64,000 nucleotides of DNA from Streptomyces prunicolor NBRC 13075 (GTDB lineage: Bacteria; Actinomycetota; Actinomycetes; Streptomycetales; Streptomycetaceae). A program made the translations under genes and the position numbers. Below the pieces are notes generated by a model. It saw only the letters and a program-made list of their open reading frames with translations. It searched no databases and had not been told where the DNA came from. The DNA is taken from NCBI RefSeq assembly GCF_000367365.1, contig NZ_BARF01000099.1:62001-126000 (forward strand), given 5' to 3'. Shown here in pieces: positions 23,945-31,236 of the stretch (position 1 is its first letter; each line of letters starts with the position of its first letter).

Positions 23945-24235
23945 ATGCGCATGATGCTGAAAGCGTCCATGGACACGGAGAAGGGGAACGAGGCCATCCG
24001 GAACGGGACTCTCGGGAAGCTGATGCAGGAGACCCTGGAGCAGATCAAGCCCGAGGCCGCCTACTTCACCGCCGAGGGCGGCAAGCGCACCGCGTTCCTG
24101 TTCTTCGACCTCGCGGACCCCTCCGACATCCCGTCGATCAGTGAGCCGCTCTTCCTCAACCTGGGTGCCGAGCTGACCTACACCCCGGTGATGAACGCGG
24201 AGGACGTCACGAGTGGTCTCACCAAGGTCCGTTAG
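23945..24235 (+). CDS. Small conserved protein, likely ferredoxin-like fold (DUF3303-like)
   Basis: A 96-residue protein starting MRMMLKASMDTEKGNEAIRN, with helix LGKLMQETLEQIKPEAAYFT, strands KRTAFLFFDLAD, and a C-terminal ELTYTPVMNAEDV. The alternating strand/helix layout is that of small dimeric alpha-beta barrel proteins; assignment to a particular family is tentative. AGGAGAAGGTGA precedes the ATG, and a GTG nine bases earlier is a less likely start. Monocistronic, between a terminator and a convergent tautomerase gene. Confidence 0.7.
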   Translation: MRMMLKASMDTEKGNEAIRNGTLGKLMQETLEQIKPEAAYFTAEGGKRTAFLFFDLADPSDIPSISEPLFLNLGAELTYTPVMNAEDVTSGLTKVR

Positions 24236-24251
24236 GTCCTGACACAGGTCC

Positions 24252-24467
24252 TCATTCCTGCGGCGTTCCCTGGATCTTGGCGAGGGTCAGGACGCCGCCG
24301 CCGATGCCCCAGCCCGCGTCGGCGACTTCCTCCACCAGGACGAGCGTGGTGGCGCGGGCGCCGTCGCCGAAGATCTCGGCGTACAGGTCCGTGGTGCGCG
24401 TGATGATCTGCTCCTTCTGCTCGGCGGTGAGGGCGCCGACGGGGACCTTGAAGTTCGCGAAAGGCAT
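24252..24467 (-). CDS. 4-oxalocrotonate tautomerase-family protein
   Basis: A 71-residue tautomerase starting MPFANFKVPVGALTAEQKEQ, so that Pro-2 becomes the catalytic N-terminal proline after Met removal. It continues with the helix and the second strand TTLVLVEEVADAGWGIGG. Length is typical for the 4-OT fold, which forms hexamers. The downstream ATG with GAGGAATGA upstream is chosen over a 30-residue extension because the catalytic proline requires it. It is divergent from an MmyB-like regulator, its probable controller. The substrate is unknown. Confidence 0.88.
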   Translation of the reverse strand: MPFANFKVPVGALTAEQKEQIITRTTDLYAEIFGDGARATTLVLVEEVADAGWGIGGGVLTLAKIQGTPQE

Positions 24468-24607
24468 GGTGTTCTCATTCCTCGTGCTGGTGGGGCCTGC
24501 GGGTATGAGGCAACCCTGCGTCCCCGGCGCCCGCCTCGCCAGGGCTGAGCCCACCCAGGGGTTGTCATCCCCTGGCTCGGACGCCGTGGAGAGGCGACGA
24601 TGAGACG

Positions 24608-25492
24608 GTGAACCTTCCCGAGCTTGCCGCGTTCCTCAAGTCCCGGCGTGACCGGGTCCGGCCGGCCGACGCCGGGCTGCCCGTCGGGCCCCGGCGCCGG
24701 GTGCCCGGACTGCGGCGCGAGGAGGTCGCGCAGCTGGCGGGGCTGTCCGCCGACTACTACACCGAGCTGGAGCGGGGGCGTGGCGCCCAGCCCTCGGCCC
24801 AGACCCTGGCTGCCCTCGCCCGCGCGCTGCGGCTCGGTGGCGACCAGCGCGATCACCTGTTCCACCTTGCCGACCGGCCGCTGCCCGAGTCGGCGCGGGG
24901 TACGGGCGCGCGGCACGTACAGCCCGCCCTGCTGGGGCTGCTGGACCGGCTGGCCACCACCCCGGCCCAGGTCATCACCGACCTGCACGAGACCCTCGTA
25001 CAGAATGAGCTGGCCGCTGCGCTCCTCGGGCGGGCGCCGGAACCGCGCGGGCCCGTCACCGGGTTCGCGTACCGGTGGTTCACCGATCCGGACTCCCGCG
25101 CGGTCTACCCGGCCGAGGATCATCCGCATCACTCACGGGTCTTCGTCGCCGATCTCCAGGCCGTCGCCGCCCGCCGGAGCCGTGACAGCGAGGTCGCCGG
25201 GATGACGGCCGCGCTGCGGCAGCGCAGCGCGGAGTTCGCAGCCCTCTGGGACACCCATGACGTCGGTCTGCGCCGCACCGATCACAAGCGCATCGTGCAC
25301 CCCGCGCTGGGCGTCATCGAGCTGGACTGCCACAGCCTCTTCAGCGAGGACGGCCGTCAGCGCCTCCTGTGGTTCACGGCCCCGCCCGGCACCGAGGGCG
25401 CCGCCCAGCTCGAACTGCTCGGCGTCATCGGTACACAGGACATGGCGGCGGCGGCCGAGGACAGCTCCCGCACCGCCGACCGGAACCGCTAG
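24608..25492 (+). CDS. XRE-family regulator, MmyB-like
   Basis: A 294-residue regulator with an N-terminal helix-turn-helix of the kind found in 'helix-turn-helix / MmyB-like' proteins: PGLRREEVAQLAGLSADYYT, LERGRGAQPSAQTLAALARA. The C-terminal MmyB-like ligand-binding domain follows (FRWF-type YRWFTDPDSRAVYP, then HPALGVIELDCHSLF near residue 240 and QRLLWFTAPPGTE). Such proteins bind small hydrophobic or metabolite ligands. It starts at GTG 24608, divergent from the tautomerase gene, which it probably regulates. Its stop overlaps the convergent next gene by four bases. Confidence 0.9.
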   Translation: MNLPELAAFLKSRRDRVRPADAGLPVGPRRRVPGLRREEVAQLAGLSADYYTELERGRGAQPSAQTLAALARALRLGGDQRDHLFHLADRPLPESARGTGARHVQPALLGLLDRLATTPAQVITDLHETLVQNELAAALLGRAPEPRGPVTGFAYRWFTDPDSRAVYPAEDHPHHSRVFVADLQAVAARRSRDSEVAGMTAALRQRSAEFAALWDTHDVGLRRTDHKRIVHPALGVIELDCHSLFSEDGRQRLLWFTAPPGTEGAAQLELLGVIGTQDMAAAAEDSSRTADRNR

Positions 25493-26139
25493 CTGAACAC
25501 GATCATCGAGCCCTGCGCGAGGCTGCGGGTCGCCGCCGCGTGCAGGCCCAGCCAGACGTGGCGCTCACGCGCGAACGGGCTGGGGTCGTACGGCGCTGCT
25601 ACGGCCGGTTCCTCCAACTCCGTGGGAGCTGGGGGAGCTTGGGGTGCCGCCGGTGGGTTCGCCGGGTCGATGCCGATCGTCGGGGCCACGAACTCCAGCT
25701 CGCGCAGGAGGGTTTGGGACGAGCCCAACGGGCCGCCGCCGGCGAGGAGTTCGTCGTTCGCGAGGGGGTGCGGGAAGTCGACCGGGACGTAGGCGCCCGC
25801 GTGGTCGTAGTGCCAGACCAGGTGGGACTGCTGGGCCGTCGTCTCGAACATCTCCAGGAGTTGTTCGTAGTCACCGCCCAGTTCGTCCACCGGCGTCACC
25901 GGGAGACCGCAGACCTGGAGGAGGTAGGCCCGGCGCAGGAAGTGCAGCGCGTCGTAGTCGAAGCCCGCGACCGGGGCGACCTCGCCGGACAGGCCCGGCA
26001 TGTACTGGTACACCGGCACCGGAGGCAGTCCTGCCTCGGCCAACAGGGAGTTGTAGAGCGCGAGTTCCTCGGCGAACGGATTGTCGGGGGTGTGGCACAA
26101 CACGTCGACGAGCGGGACCAGCCACAGGTCACAGGCCAA
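25489..26139 (-). CDS. Conserved hypothetical protein
   Basis: A 216-residue protein from TTG 26139, supported by GAGGAG seven bases upstream. It begins with residues DLWLVPLVDVLCHTPDNPFA and contains the loop PVYQYMPGLSGEVAPVAGFD, the segment HLVWHYDHAGAYVPVDFPHP, and a Pro-rich stretch near residue 165. No domain is recognised; there is no signal peptide or membrane helix. The pattern of aromatic, Asp and His residues hints at an enzyme or ligand-binding protein. It lies downstream of a glycosyltransferase gene on the same strand with a 90-bp gap. Confidence 0.65.
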   Translation of the reverse strand: MACDLWLVPLVDVLCHTPDNPFAEELALYNSLLAEAGLPPVPVYQYMPGLSGEVAPVAGFDYDALHFLRRAYLLQVCGLPVTPVDELGGDYEQLLEMFETTAQQSHLVWHYDHAGAYVPVDFPHPLANDELLAGGGPLGSSQTLLRELEFVAPTIGIDPANPPAAPQAPPAPTELEEPAVAAPYDPSPFARERHVWLGLHAAATRSLAQGSMIVFS

Positions 26140-26228
26140 AAGGGGCTCCTCGGTTACTCGCTGCGCAGCGTGGTGTTCGCATGGTGGTCAGGCAAGAGTA
26201 GGGGGAAGAGTAGTCGGTGCGGCCCGGG

Positions 26229-28721
26229 TCAGCTCCCCTCGTGCAGGTCCCATACCCACACGCCGTCCACCCACTTACCGGGTCGGCCCACCAGCTTTTC
26301 CACAGCGGTGCGGAGCTTGTCGTCGTTGGGCTGCGGAGCGACCACCAGGGCGCCCGCGTGCCAGAACGCGAAGTCGGTCCTGGCCTGCGCCTGCCAGTTC
26401 TTGCCGATGGTGGGGATGACGCCGGTGTAGCGCACGTCACGCAGCATGTTGGAGGTGAAGCGGGGCGAGGCGCCGTAGATGCCGATGCGGTCGTCGCCGT
26501 AGGGGCCGTTGAAGTAGCCGCCCGGCATCTTGAAGCCGAGGCCGGAGGCTGTTTGCCAGTGCAGGGGTTCCGCGGCGCCGGGGTCGGCGAGCGGGACCGG
26601 GACGATCGATTCGCCGGCGCGGACGTACGACTTGTAGGTGCCGTCCGTGAAGAAGGCCGGTACCGCCGCTCGGTCGACTGCCTTCAGGGGCGCGGGGATG
26701 ATCGGGATCAGGGCCATGCACACGGCCAGCAGGCCCACGTACTGCGTGCCGAGCTGGCGCGTCGCCGCCAGCTTCTCCACCGCGATCGCCAGCAGCATGC
26801 CCAGCGCCGGTGCGCAGATCATCGCCACCCGGCCCTCGATCACCGACTCGAAGAGCGGCTTGTGGGCGAGCAGGGCCCACGGGCCCGGGTAGATCGTGTC
26901 CGTGAGCGGGATGCGGATCTTGGGGCCCATCGACAGGATCGCCGCCGCGATCGCCGTGAACGCCAGCGCCTTGACGAGGGCGTGCTCCCACAGGCGTACG
27001 ACGATGGCGAGGGCGAGGAGGACGAGCGGCCAGCCGTAGAAGGCGTTCTGCTCGGTGGGGTTGAGGGAGAGGGAGTTGGCGCGGACCTCGTTGCCCGCGA
27101 TCAGGGAGCGTTCGGCGAAGGAGAGCAGGGCGAGTGGGCTGTTGCCCGCGTTGTCGCCGTGCAGGACGCTCTTGTAGCTCTGTGGCCCTACGAACTGATA
27201 CCAGAGGGGGATCAGGATGATCGGTGCGCAGACCGCCGCCGCGATGCCCAGGCCCTTGATGAGCGGGCGCCAGGATGCCCGGACGACCTCCCTGTTGAGG
27301 ACTCCGTAGGACGCGGCGAAGAGGACCATGCCGATCGACGCCAGGAGCAGGGGCTCCTCGCCGAGGAAGATCTGGTAGGCCGCCATCACGCCGAGGACGA
27401 TGCCGTCGCGGAGCACTCGCGTGCCCGCGCACAGGCGCAGGGCGCGGTCGATGATCAGCGGGATCATGAAGAGGATGACGAAGTTCGGGTGCGCGTTGGC
27501 GTGGCTGACCATCGGCGGGGCGAAGGCCGCGAGTGAGGCGCCGACGAAGGCCGCGGCCCGTTGCCGTACGACGCGCTTCACGATCAGCCAGTACCAGGCG
27601 GCGGCCGTGGCCGCGAGGCCGAGCGCCATGCAGACGCTGAGCGAGACCGCGGGGCCGGCCAGCAGGGTCAGGGGCGCGAAGGGGACCGACAGGCCCAGCA
27701 TGACCGTGTTGGCCATGAGGTTCACGCCGTCGGGGAAGCCCTGGAGGTTGGAGAAGAACGGGTTGTGGAAGTGGGCCACGTTGTCGGCCGTGACCGCGAA
27801 GAACCACTCCCACTGGTTCTGGTCCTGGAGGGAGTCCTCCAGGTAGCGGTGGTTCGGGTCGAAGAGGCGGCCCGAGTAGAGGGCGACCGACATGAGGAGG
27901 AAGAGGACGGTGACCAGGATGTCGACCGGGCGCAGGGAGCGGGCGCGGAGGCGGCCGAGTTCGGTGAGGACCTTGGCGTAGTCGAGGGGTCGTACCTTCG
28001 AGCCGGACTGGTGGGCCCAGCGCACCGGGACCTCGGCGACCTCCCAGTCCGCGCGGCGGAAGTGCTGGAGGACCTCTACGTCGATGCCCCAACCGTTGAT
28101 ACGGGAGGCGGCGAAGGCCTCGCGGGCGCGGTCGCCCTCGAAGAGCTTGAAGCCGCACTGGGTGTCGCGTATGCCGGGCACCGCGGCCTGGCGTATGAGC
28201 AGGTTGCCCGCGCGGCCCAGGAGTTCACGTATCGGATGCTGATGGCTCTCTATCGTCGCGCCCGGCGCGGCACGGGAGCCGATCGCCGCCGCACGGCCCT
28301 CGCTCAGCTCCTTGTCGAGCTTCTCCAACTCCTCGATGGGCGCGGCCAGATCGGCGTCGGTGACCAGCACCCGGCGCCCGCGCGAGGCGGCGACGCCGAG
28401 GCGCAGGGCGTGGCCCTTGCCGCGGTTGCGGGGGCTGGTGACCAACTGCACGCGCGGATCGGCGCGGGAGGTGACGACCTCGCGGGTCCCGTCGTCGGAG
28501 CCGTCGTCGGCGACGATGATCTCCCAGTCGCCGAAGCGGCCCTCGTCGTCGCCCAGGTATGTGGTGATCGCGTCGAGCGTCGGCCCGAGCCGCCGCTCCT
28601 CGTTGTAGGCGGGCACGACGACACTGAGGTCCACGACGACGGCACTGGGGTCCACGGAGGAACTGGTGGGGTCCACGGAGGCACTGTCCACGGCCGGAGC
28701 GGCCCTTTCCGGTCCGGTCAC
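26229..28721 (-). CDS. Bifunctional family-2 glycosyltransferase / polytopic membrane protein
   Basis: An 830-residue fusion. Residues about 30-265 are a GT2 domain of the polyprenyl-phosphate sugar synthase kind: SVVVPAYNEERRLGPTLDAI, the VADDGSDDG motif, the metal-binding VTDADLAAP, and QCGFKLFEGDRA with GIDVEVLQHFRRADW near the acceptor site. Residues about 285-720 contain some ten membrane helices like GT-C-type proteins, ending in an extracytoplasmic domain (PGGYFNGPYGDDRIG). It would attach a sugar to a lipid carrier and perhaps transfer it outside. The GTG start overlaps the GntR stop by four bases. Confidence 0.85.
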   Translation of the reverse strand: MTGPERAAPAVDSASVDPTSSSVDPSAVVVDLSVVVPAYNEERRLGPTLDAITTYLGDDEGRFGDWEIIVADDGSDDGTREVVTSRADPRVQLVTSPRNRGKGHALRLGVAASRGRRVLVTDADLAAPIEELEKLDKELSEGRAAAIGSRAAPGATIESHQHPIRELLGRAGNLLIRQAAVPGIRDTQCGFKLFEGDRAREAFAASRINGWGIDVEVLQHFRRADWEVAEVPVRWAHQSGSKVRPLDYAKVLTELGRLRARSLRPVDILVTVLFLLMSVALYSGRLFDPNHRYLEDSLQDQNQWEWFFAVTADNVAHFHNPFFSNLQGFPDGVNLMANTVMLGLSVPFAPLTLLAGPAVSLSVCMALGLAATAAAWYWLIVKRVVRQRAAAFVGASLAAFAPPMVSHANAHPNFVILFMIPLIIDRALRLCAGTRVLRDGIVLGVMAAYQIFLGEEPLLLASIGMVLFAASYGVLNREVVRASWRPLIKGLGIAAAVCAPIILIPLWYQFVGPQSYKSVLHGDNAGNSPLALLSFAERSLIAGNEVRANSLSLNPTEQNAFYGWPLVLLALAIVVRLWEHALVKALAFTAIAAAILSMGPKIRIPLTDTIYPGPWALLAHKPLFESVIEGRVAMICAPALGMLLAIAVEKLAATRQLGTQYVGLLAVCMALIPIIPAPLKAVDRAAVPAFFTDGTYKSYVRAGESIVPVPLADPGAAEPLHWQTASGLGFKMPGGYFNGPYGDDRIGIYGASPRFTSNMLRDVRYTGVIPTIGKNWQAQARTDFAFWHAGALVVAPQPNDDKLRTAVEKLVGRPGKWVDGVWVWDLHEGS

Positions 28722-29422
28722 CGGGCGGCCAGCCGCTCGATGAGGTCGAGGGAGTGCGTGTTGTACGCGGTGACGATCGAGCGCGCGCCCGGGGTGTCGC
28801 GGCGTGCCAGGGCGTCGACCAGCTCGGTGTGCTCGGACCACAGCCGGCCGCGCAGATCGGTCACCCGGCGCAGATGCTGCACCGTGCACACCCAGGACTG
28901 GACGCGCAGCCGGTGCAGGAAGTCGCCGAGGTAGGGGTTGCCGAACATGGTGCTCAACTCGCGCCAGTAGCGCAGGTCGTAGCCGATCAGCACGCTGAGG
29001 TCACCGGCGTCGGCGGCGCGCTGCGCCTCCTCGCCGCGGCGGCGGACACCGGCGAGCGCGGCGACCGTACGGGGGTCGTCGGTGCGGTCGAAGACGGGGT
29101 GGCCCTCGATCAGGGCCAGGAACATGCCCTCGGTGACCAGGGCACGGGCCTCGATCATCCCGCGGTGGTCGGCCACCGAGTACTCGTGGACGCGGAAGCC
29201 GCGGTGCTGGTCGGCTTCCAGGAGGCCCTGCGCGGAGAGATCGACGAGTGCTTCCCTGACCGGGGTGGCGGAGACGCCGTACTGCTCGGCGATCTCCTTC
29301 ACCGTGAACTCCTGGCCGGGTTGGAGCCGGCCGGCCAGGACCTCGTCGCGAAGCGCGTCGGCGATCTGCTGCCGCAGGGTGCTGCGGGTCACGGCGCCGC
29401 TGCCGCTGCTTCCTCCGGGCAT
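28718..29422 (-). CDS. GntR-family regulator (FadR subfamily)
   Basis: A 234-residue regulator with an N-terminal GntR winged helix (LRQQIADALRDEVLAGRLQP, EIAEQYGVSATPVREALVDL) and an all-helical FCD ligand-binding domain (EARALVTEGMFLALIEG; the metal/ligand residues would include the His in EHTELVDALA). The ATG at 29422 (AGGGAGA upstream) is preferred to a GTG 19 codons earlier because that GTG lies inside a 30-bp palindrome. It is followed by the glycosyltransferase through a GTGA overlap. The ligand is unknown. Confidence 0.9.
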   Translation of the reverse strand: MPGGSSGSGAVTRSTLRQQIADALRDEVLAGRLQPGQEFTVKEIAEQYGVSATPVREALVDLSAQGLLEADQHRGFRVHEYSVADHRGMIEARALVTEGMFLALIEGHPVFDRTDDPRTVAALAGVRRRGEEAQRAADAGDLSVLIGYDLRYWRELSTMFGNPYLGDFLHRLRVQSWVCTVQHLRRVTDLRGRLWSEHTELVDALARRDTPGARSIVTAYNTHSLDLIERLAAR

Positions 29423-29452
29423 CGTCGGAGCGTCTCCCTCATCGCGTTCGAT

Positions 29453-29482
29453 GGCGTACTCGTATATGTCTACGAGCACGCC
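29453..29482. promoter_or_regulatory. Candidate GntR operator, 30-bp palindrome
   Basis: GGCGTACTCGTA (29453-29464) and TACGAGCACGCC (29471-29482) form a near-perfect inverted repeat, 11 of 12 pairs, around TATGTC. It lies 31 bp upstream of the proposed GntR start. The core CTCGTATA-x-x-x-TACGAG resembles the A/T-centred dyads of FadR-type regulators. Autoregulation is likely. Confidence 0.7.
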
Positions 29483-29589
29483 ACCTTACGCGTTCGGGTT
29501 CCCGCCCTGCCCGAATACGGGCACCAGTTGAACGGACCCGCCCATTCCGGGCGTTAAGAGGTGTATTCGGTGGCGTTTTCGGTGGCGTA

Positions 29590-30945
29590 TTACGCGGTGA
29601 ATTCGTCCGCCACCGAGAGCGCCGCGTCCAGGGCGGCGAGCCCCTCCTTCAGTTCGGCCTCGGTCACGTTGAGCGGCGGCACGACATGCGTGCGGTTCAT
29701 GTTGATGAACGGCCACAGCCCCTGCTGCTTGGCGGCGCCCCCGAAGGCGGCCATCGCCGCGTTCGCCTCACCGGCCGCGTTGTACGGCACCAGCGGCTCG
29801 CGCGTCTCCCGGTCCTTCACCAGCTCCAGCGCCCAGAACATCCCGACGCCCCGCACCTCGCCGACGCTCGGGTGCCGCTCGGCCAGCGCCCGCAGCGCGG
29901 GCTCGACGACCGTCGTCCCAAGGGTCTTCGCGTTCTCTACGACCCCCTCCTCGGCCATCACATTGATCGTCGCGACGGCCGCGGCACAGGCCAGCGGGTG
30001 CCCGGAGTACGTCAGTCCGCCCGGGTAGGGCCGCTTGCCGAAGGTGTCCGCGATCGCGCCGGAGATGGCGACCCCGCCGAGCGGCACATAGCCGGAGTTG
30101 ACGCCCTTCGCGAAGGTCATCAGGTCCGGTACGACGTCGAACAGATCGGCCGCGAACCACTCACCGGTCCGCCCGAACCCGGCCATCACCTCGTCCAGGA
30201 TGAAGACGATCCCGTACTTGTCGCAGATCTCCCGGACCCCGGCGAGATAACCGGGCGGCGGCACCATGATCCCGGCGGTCCCCGGAACGGTCTCCAGGAC
30301 GATCGCGGCGATGGTCGCCGGCCCCTCGAAGGAGATCGTCGTCTCCAGGTGCTCCAGCGCGCGCTCGCACTCCTGCGCCTCGGTCTCGGCGTAGAAACGG
30401 GACCGGTAGAGGAAGGGCGCCCAGAAGTGCACGACCCCGGCGGCGGCACCGTCACTGGCCCAACGCCTCGGGTCACCGGTGAGGTTGATCGCCTGCTGCG
30501 TACCGCCGTGGTACGAGCGGTACGCCGACATCACCTTCGGCCGCCCGGTGTGCAGCCGGGCCATGCGCGTCGCGTGCTCGATCGCGTCCGCGCCGCCGTT
30601 GGTGAAGAAGATCTTGTCCAGGTCGCCGGGGGTGCGCTCGGCGATAAGCCGGGCCGCCTCCGAGCGGGCCTCGATCGCGAAGGCGGGCGCGAAGGTCGTC
30701 ATCGTCGCGGCCTGCTCCTGGATCGCGGCGACGACCTTCGGGTGCTGGTAGCCGATGTTCGTGTAGACGAGCCCGCTGGTGAAGTCCAGGTAGCGCTTGC
30801 CGTCGTAGTCCCAGAAGTACGACCCCTCCGCGCCGGCCACGGCGAGCGGGTCGATGAGCTCCTGCGCGGACCAGGAGTGGAACACATGCGCGCGGTCCGC
30901 GGCCTTCACGGCGGCGCCGGCCTGGGGGTTGGGCTGAGGGGTCAT
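29590..30945 (-). CDS. Class III PLP-dependent aminotransferase
   Basis: A 451-residue aminotransferase of the omega-amino acid type. Visible landmarks are FTSGLVYTNIGYQHPKVV near residue 56, FFTNGGADAIEHATRMAR near 112, SAYRSYHGGT near 142, the PLP-phosphate/ring motif FILDEVMAGFGRTGEW near 248, and the Schiff-base Lys in FAKGVNSGY at about 280. The donor is not predictable; relatives act on beta-alanine, taurine or similar amines with pyruvate or glyoxylate. It lies 107 bp upstream of the GntR palindrome on the same strand and could be part of that regulator's targets. Confidence 0.93.
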   Translation of the reverse strand: MTPQPNPQAGAAVKAADRAHVFHSWSAQELIDPLAVAGAEGSYFWDYDGKRYLDFTSGLVYTNIGYQHPKVVAAIQEQAATMTTFAPAFAIEARSEAARLIAERTPGDLDKIFFTNGGADAIEHATRMARLHTGRPKVMSAYRSYHGGTQQAINLTGDPRRWASDGAAAGVVHFWAPFLYRSRFYAETEAQECERALEHLETTISFEGPATIAAIVLETVPGTAGIMVPPPGYLAGVREICDKYGIVFILDEVMAGFGRTGEWFAADLFDVVPDLMTFAKGVNSGYVPLGGVAISGAIADTFGKRPYPGGLTYSGHPLACAAAVATINVMAEEGVVENAKTLGTTVVEPALRALAERHPSVGEVRGVGMFWALELVKDRETREPLVPYNAAGEANAAMAAFGGAAKQQGLWPFINMNRTHVVPPLNVTEAELKEGLAALDAALSVADEFTA

Positions 30946-31038
30946 GCGGGTGAGCGTAAATGTCCGCGATGCGGAAACGGAATCGGCGTCCTGTCTGTGG
31001 TCGGGGGGTTTCCGCGACAGGTTGTCGGGGGCGGGGGC

Positions 31039-31084
31039 GGGATCCGGTGTGGGGCGGGGCCGGGATCCGGTGCGGGGCGGGGCC
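31039..31084. repeat. 23-bp tandem repeat upstream of the kinase gene
   Basis: Two copies of a 23-bp unit beginning GGGATCCGGTG lie at 31039-31061 and 31062-31084, differing at one base. They occupy the gap between the aminotransferase start and the kinase gene and are almost pure G/C apart from the GATCC core. Confidence 0.7.
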
Positions 31085-31236
31085 GGGCTTCCGTCGGCCG
31101 GGCCGCTCTCCCGTTACGGAACCGTAGACACCGCCCCGGCCAATCCCGCCCTGTCCCCGCACTATTCTCGGTCTGTCGTGGAGCACGGGGGTGCGACCGG
31201 GGCGTGACCGGGGAATTCAGGGGAGGCGGCGCGGTC

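Noticed and set aside
29686..31203. Long upstream extension of the kinase reading frame
   Set aside because: The extension runs antisense through the aminotransferase gene and is Gly/Arg-rich; the kinase starts at a GTG near 31237 with a ribosome binding site.
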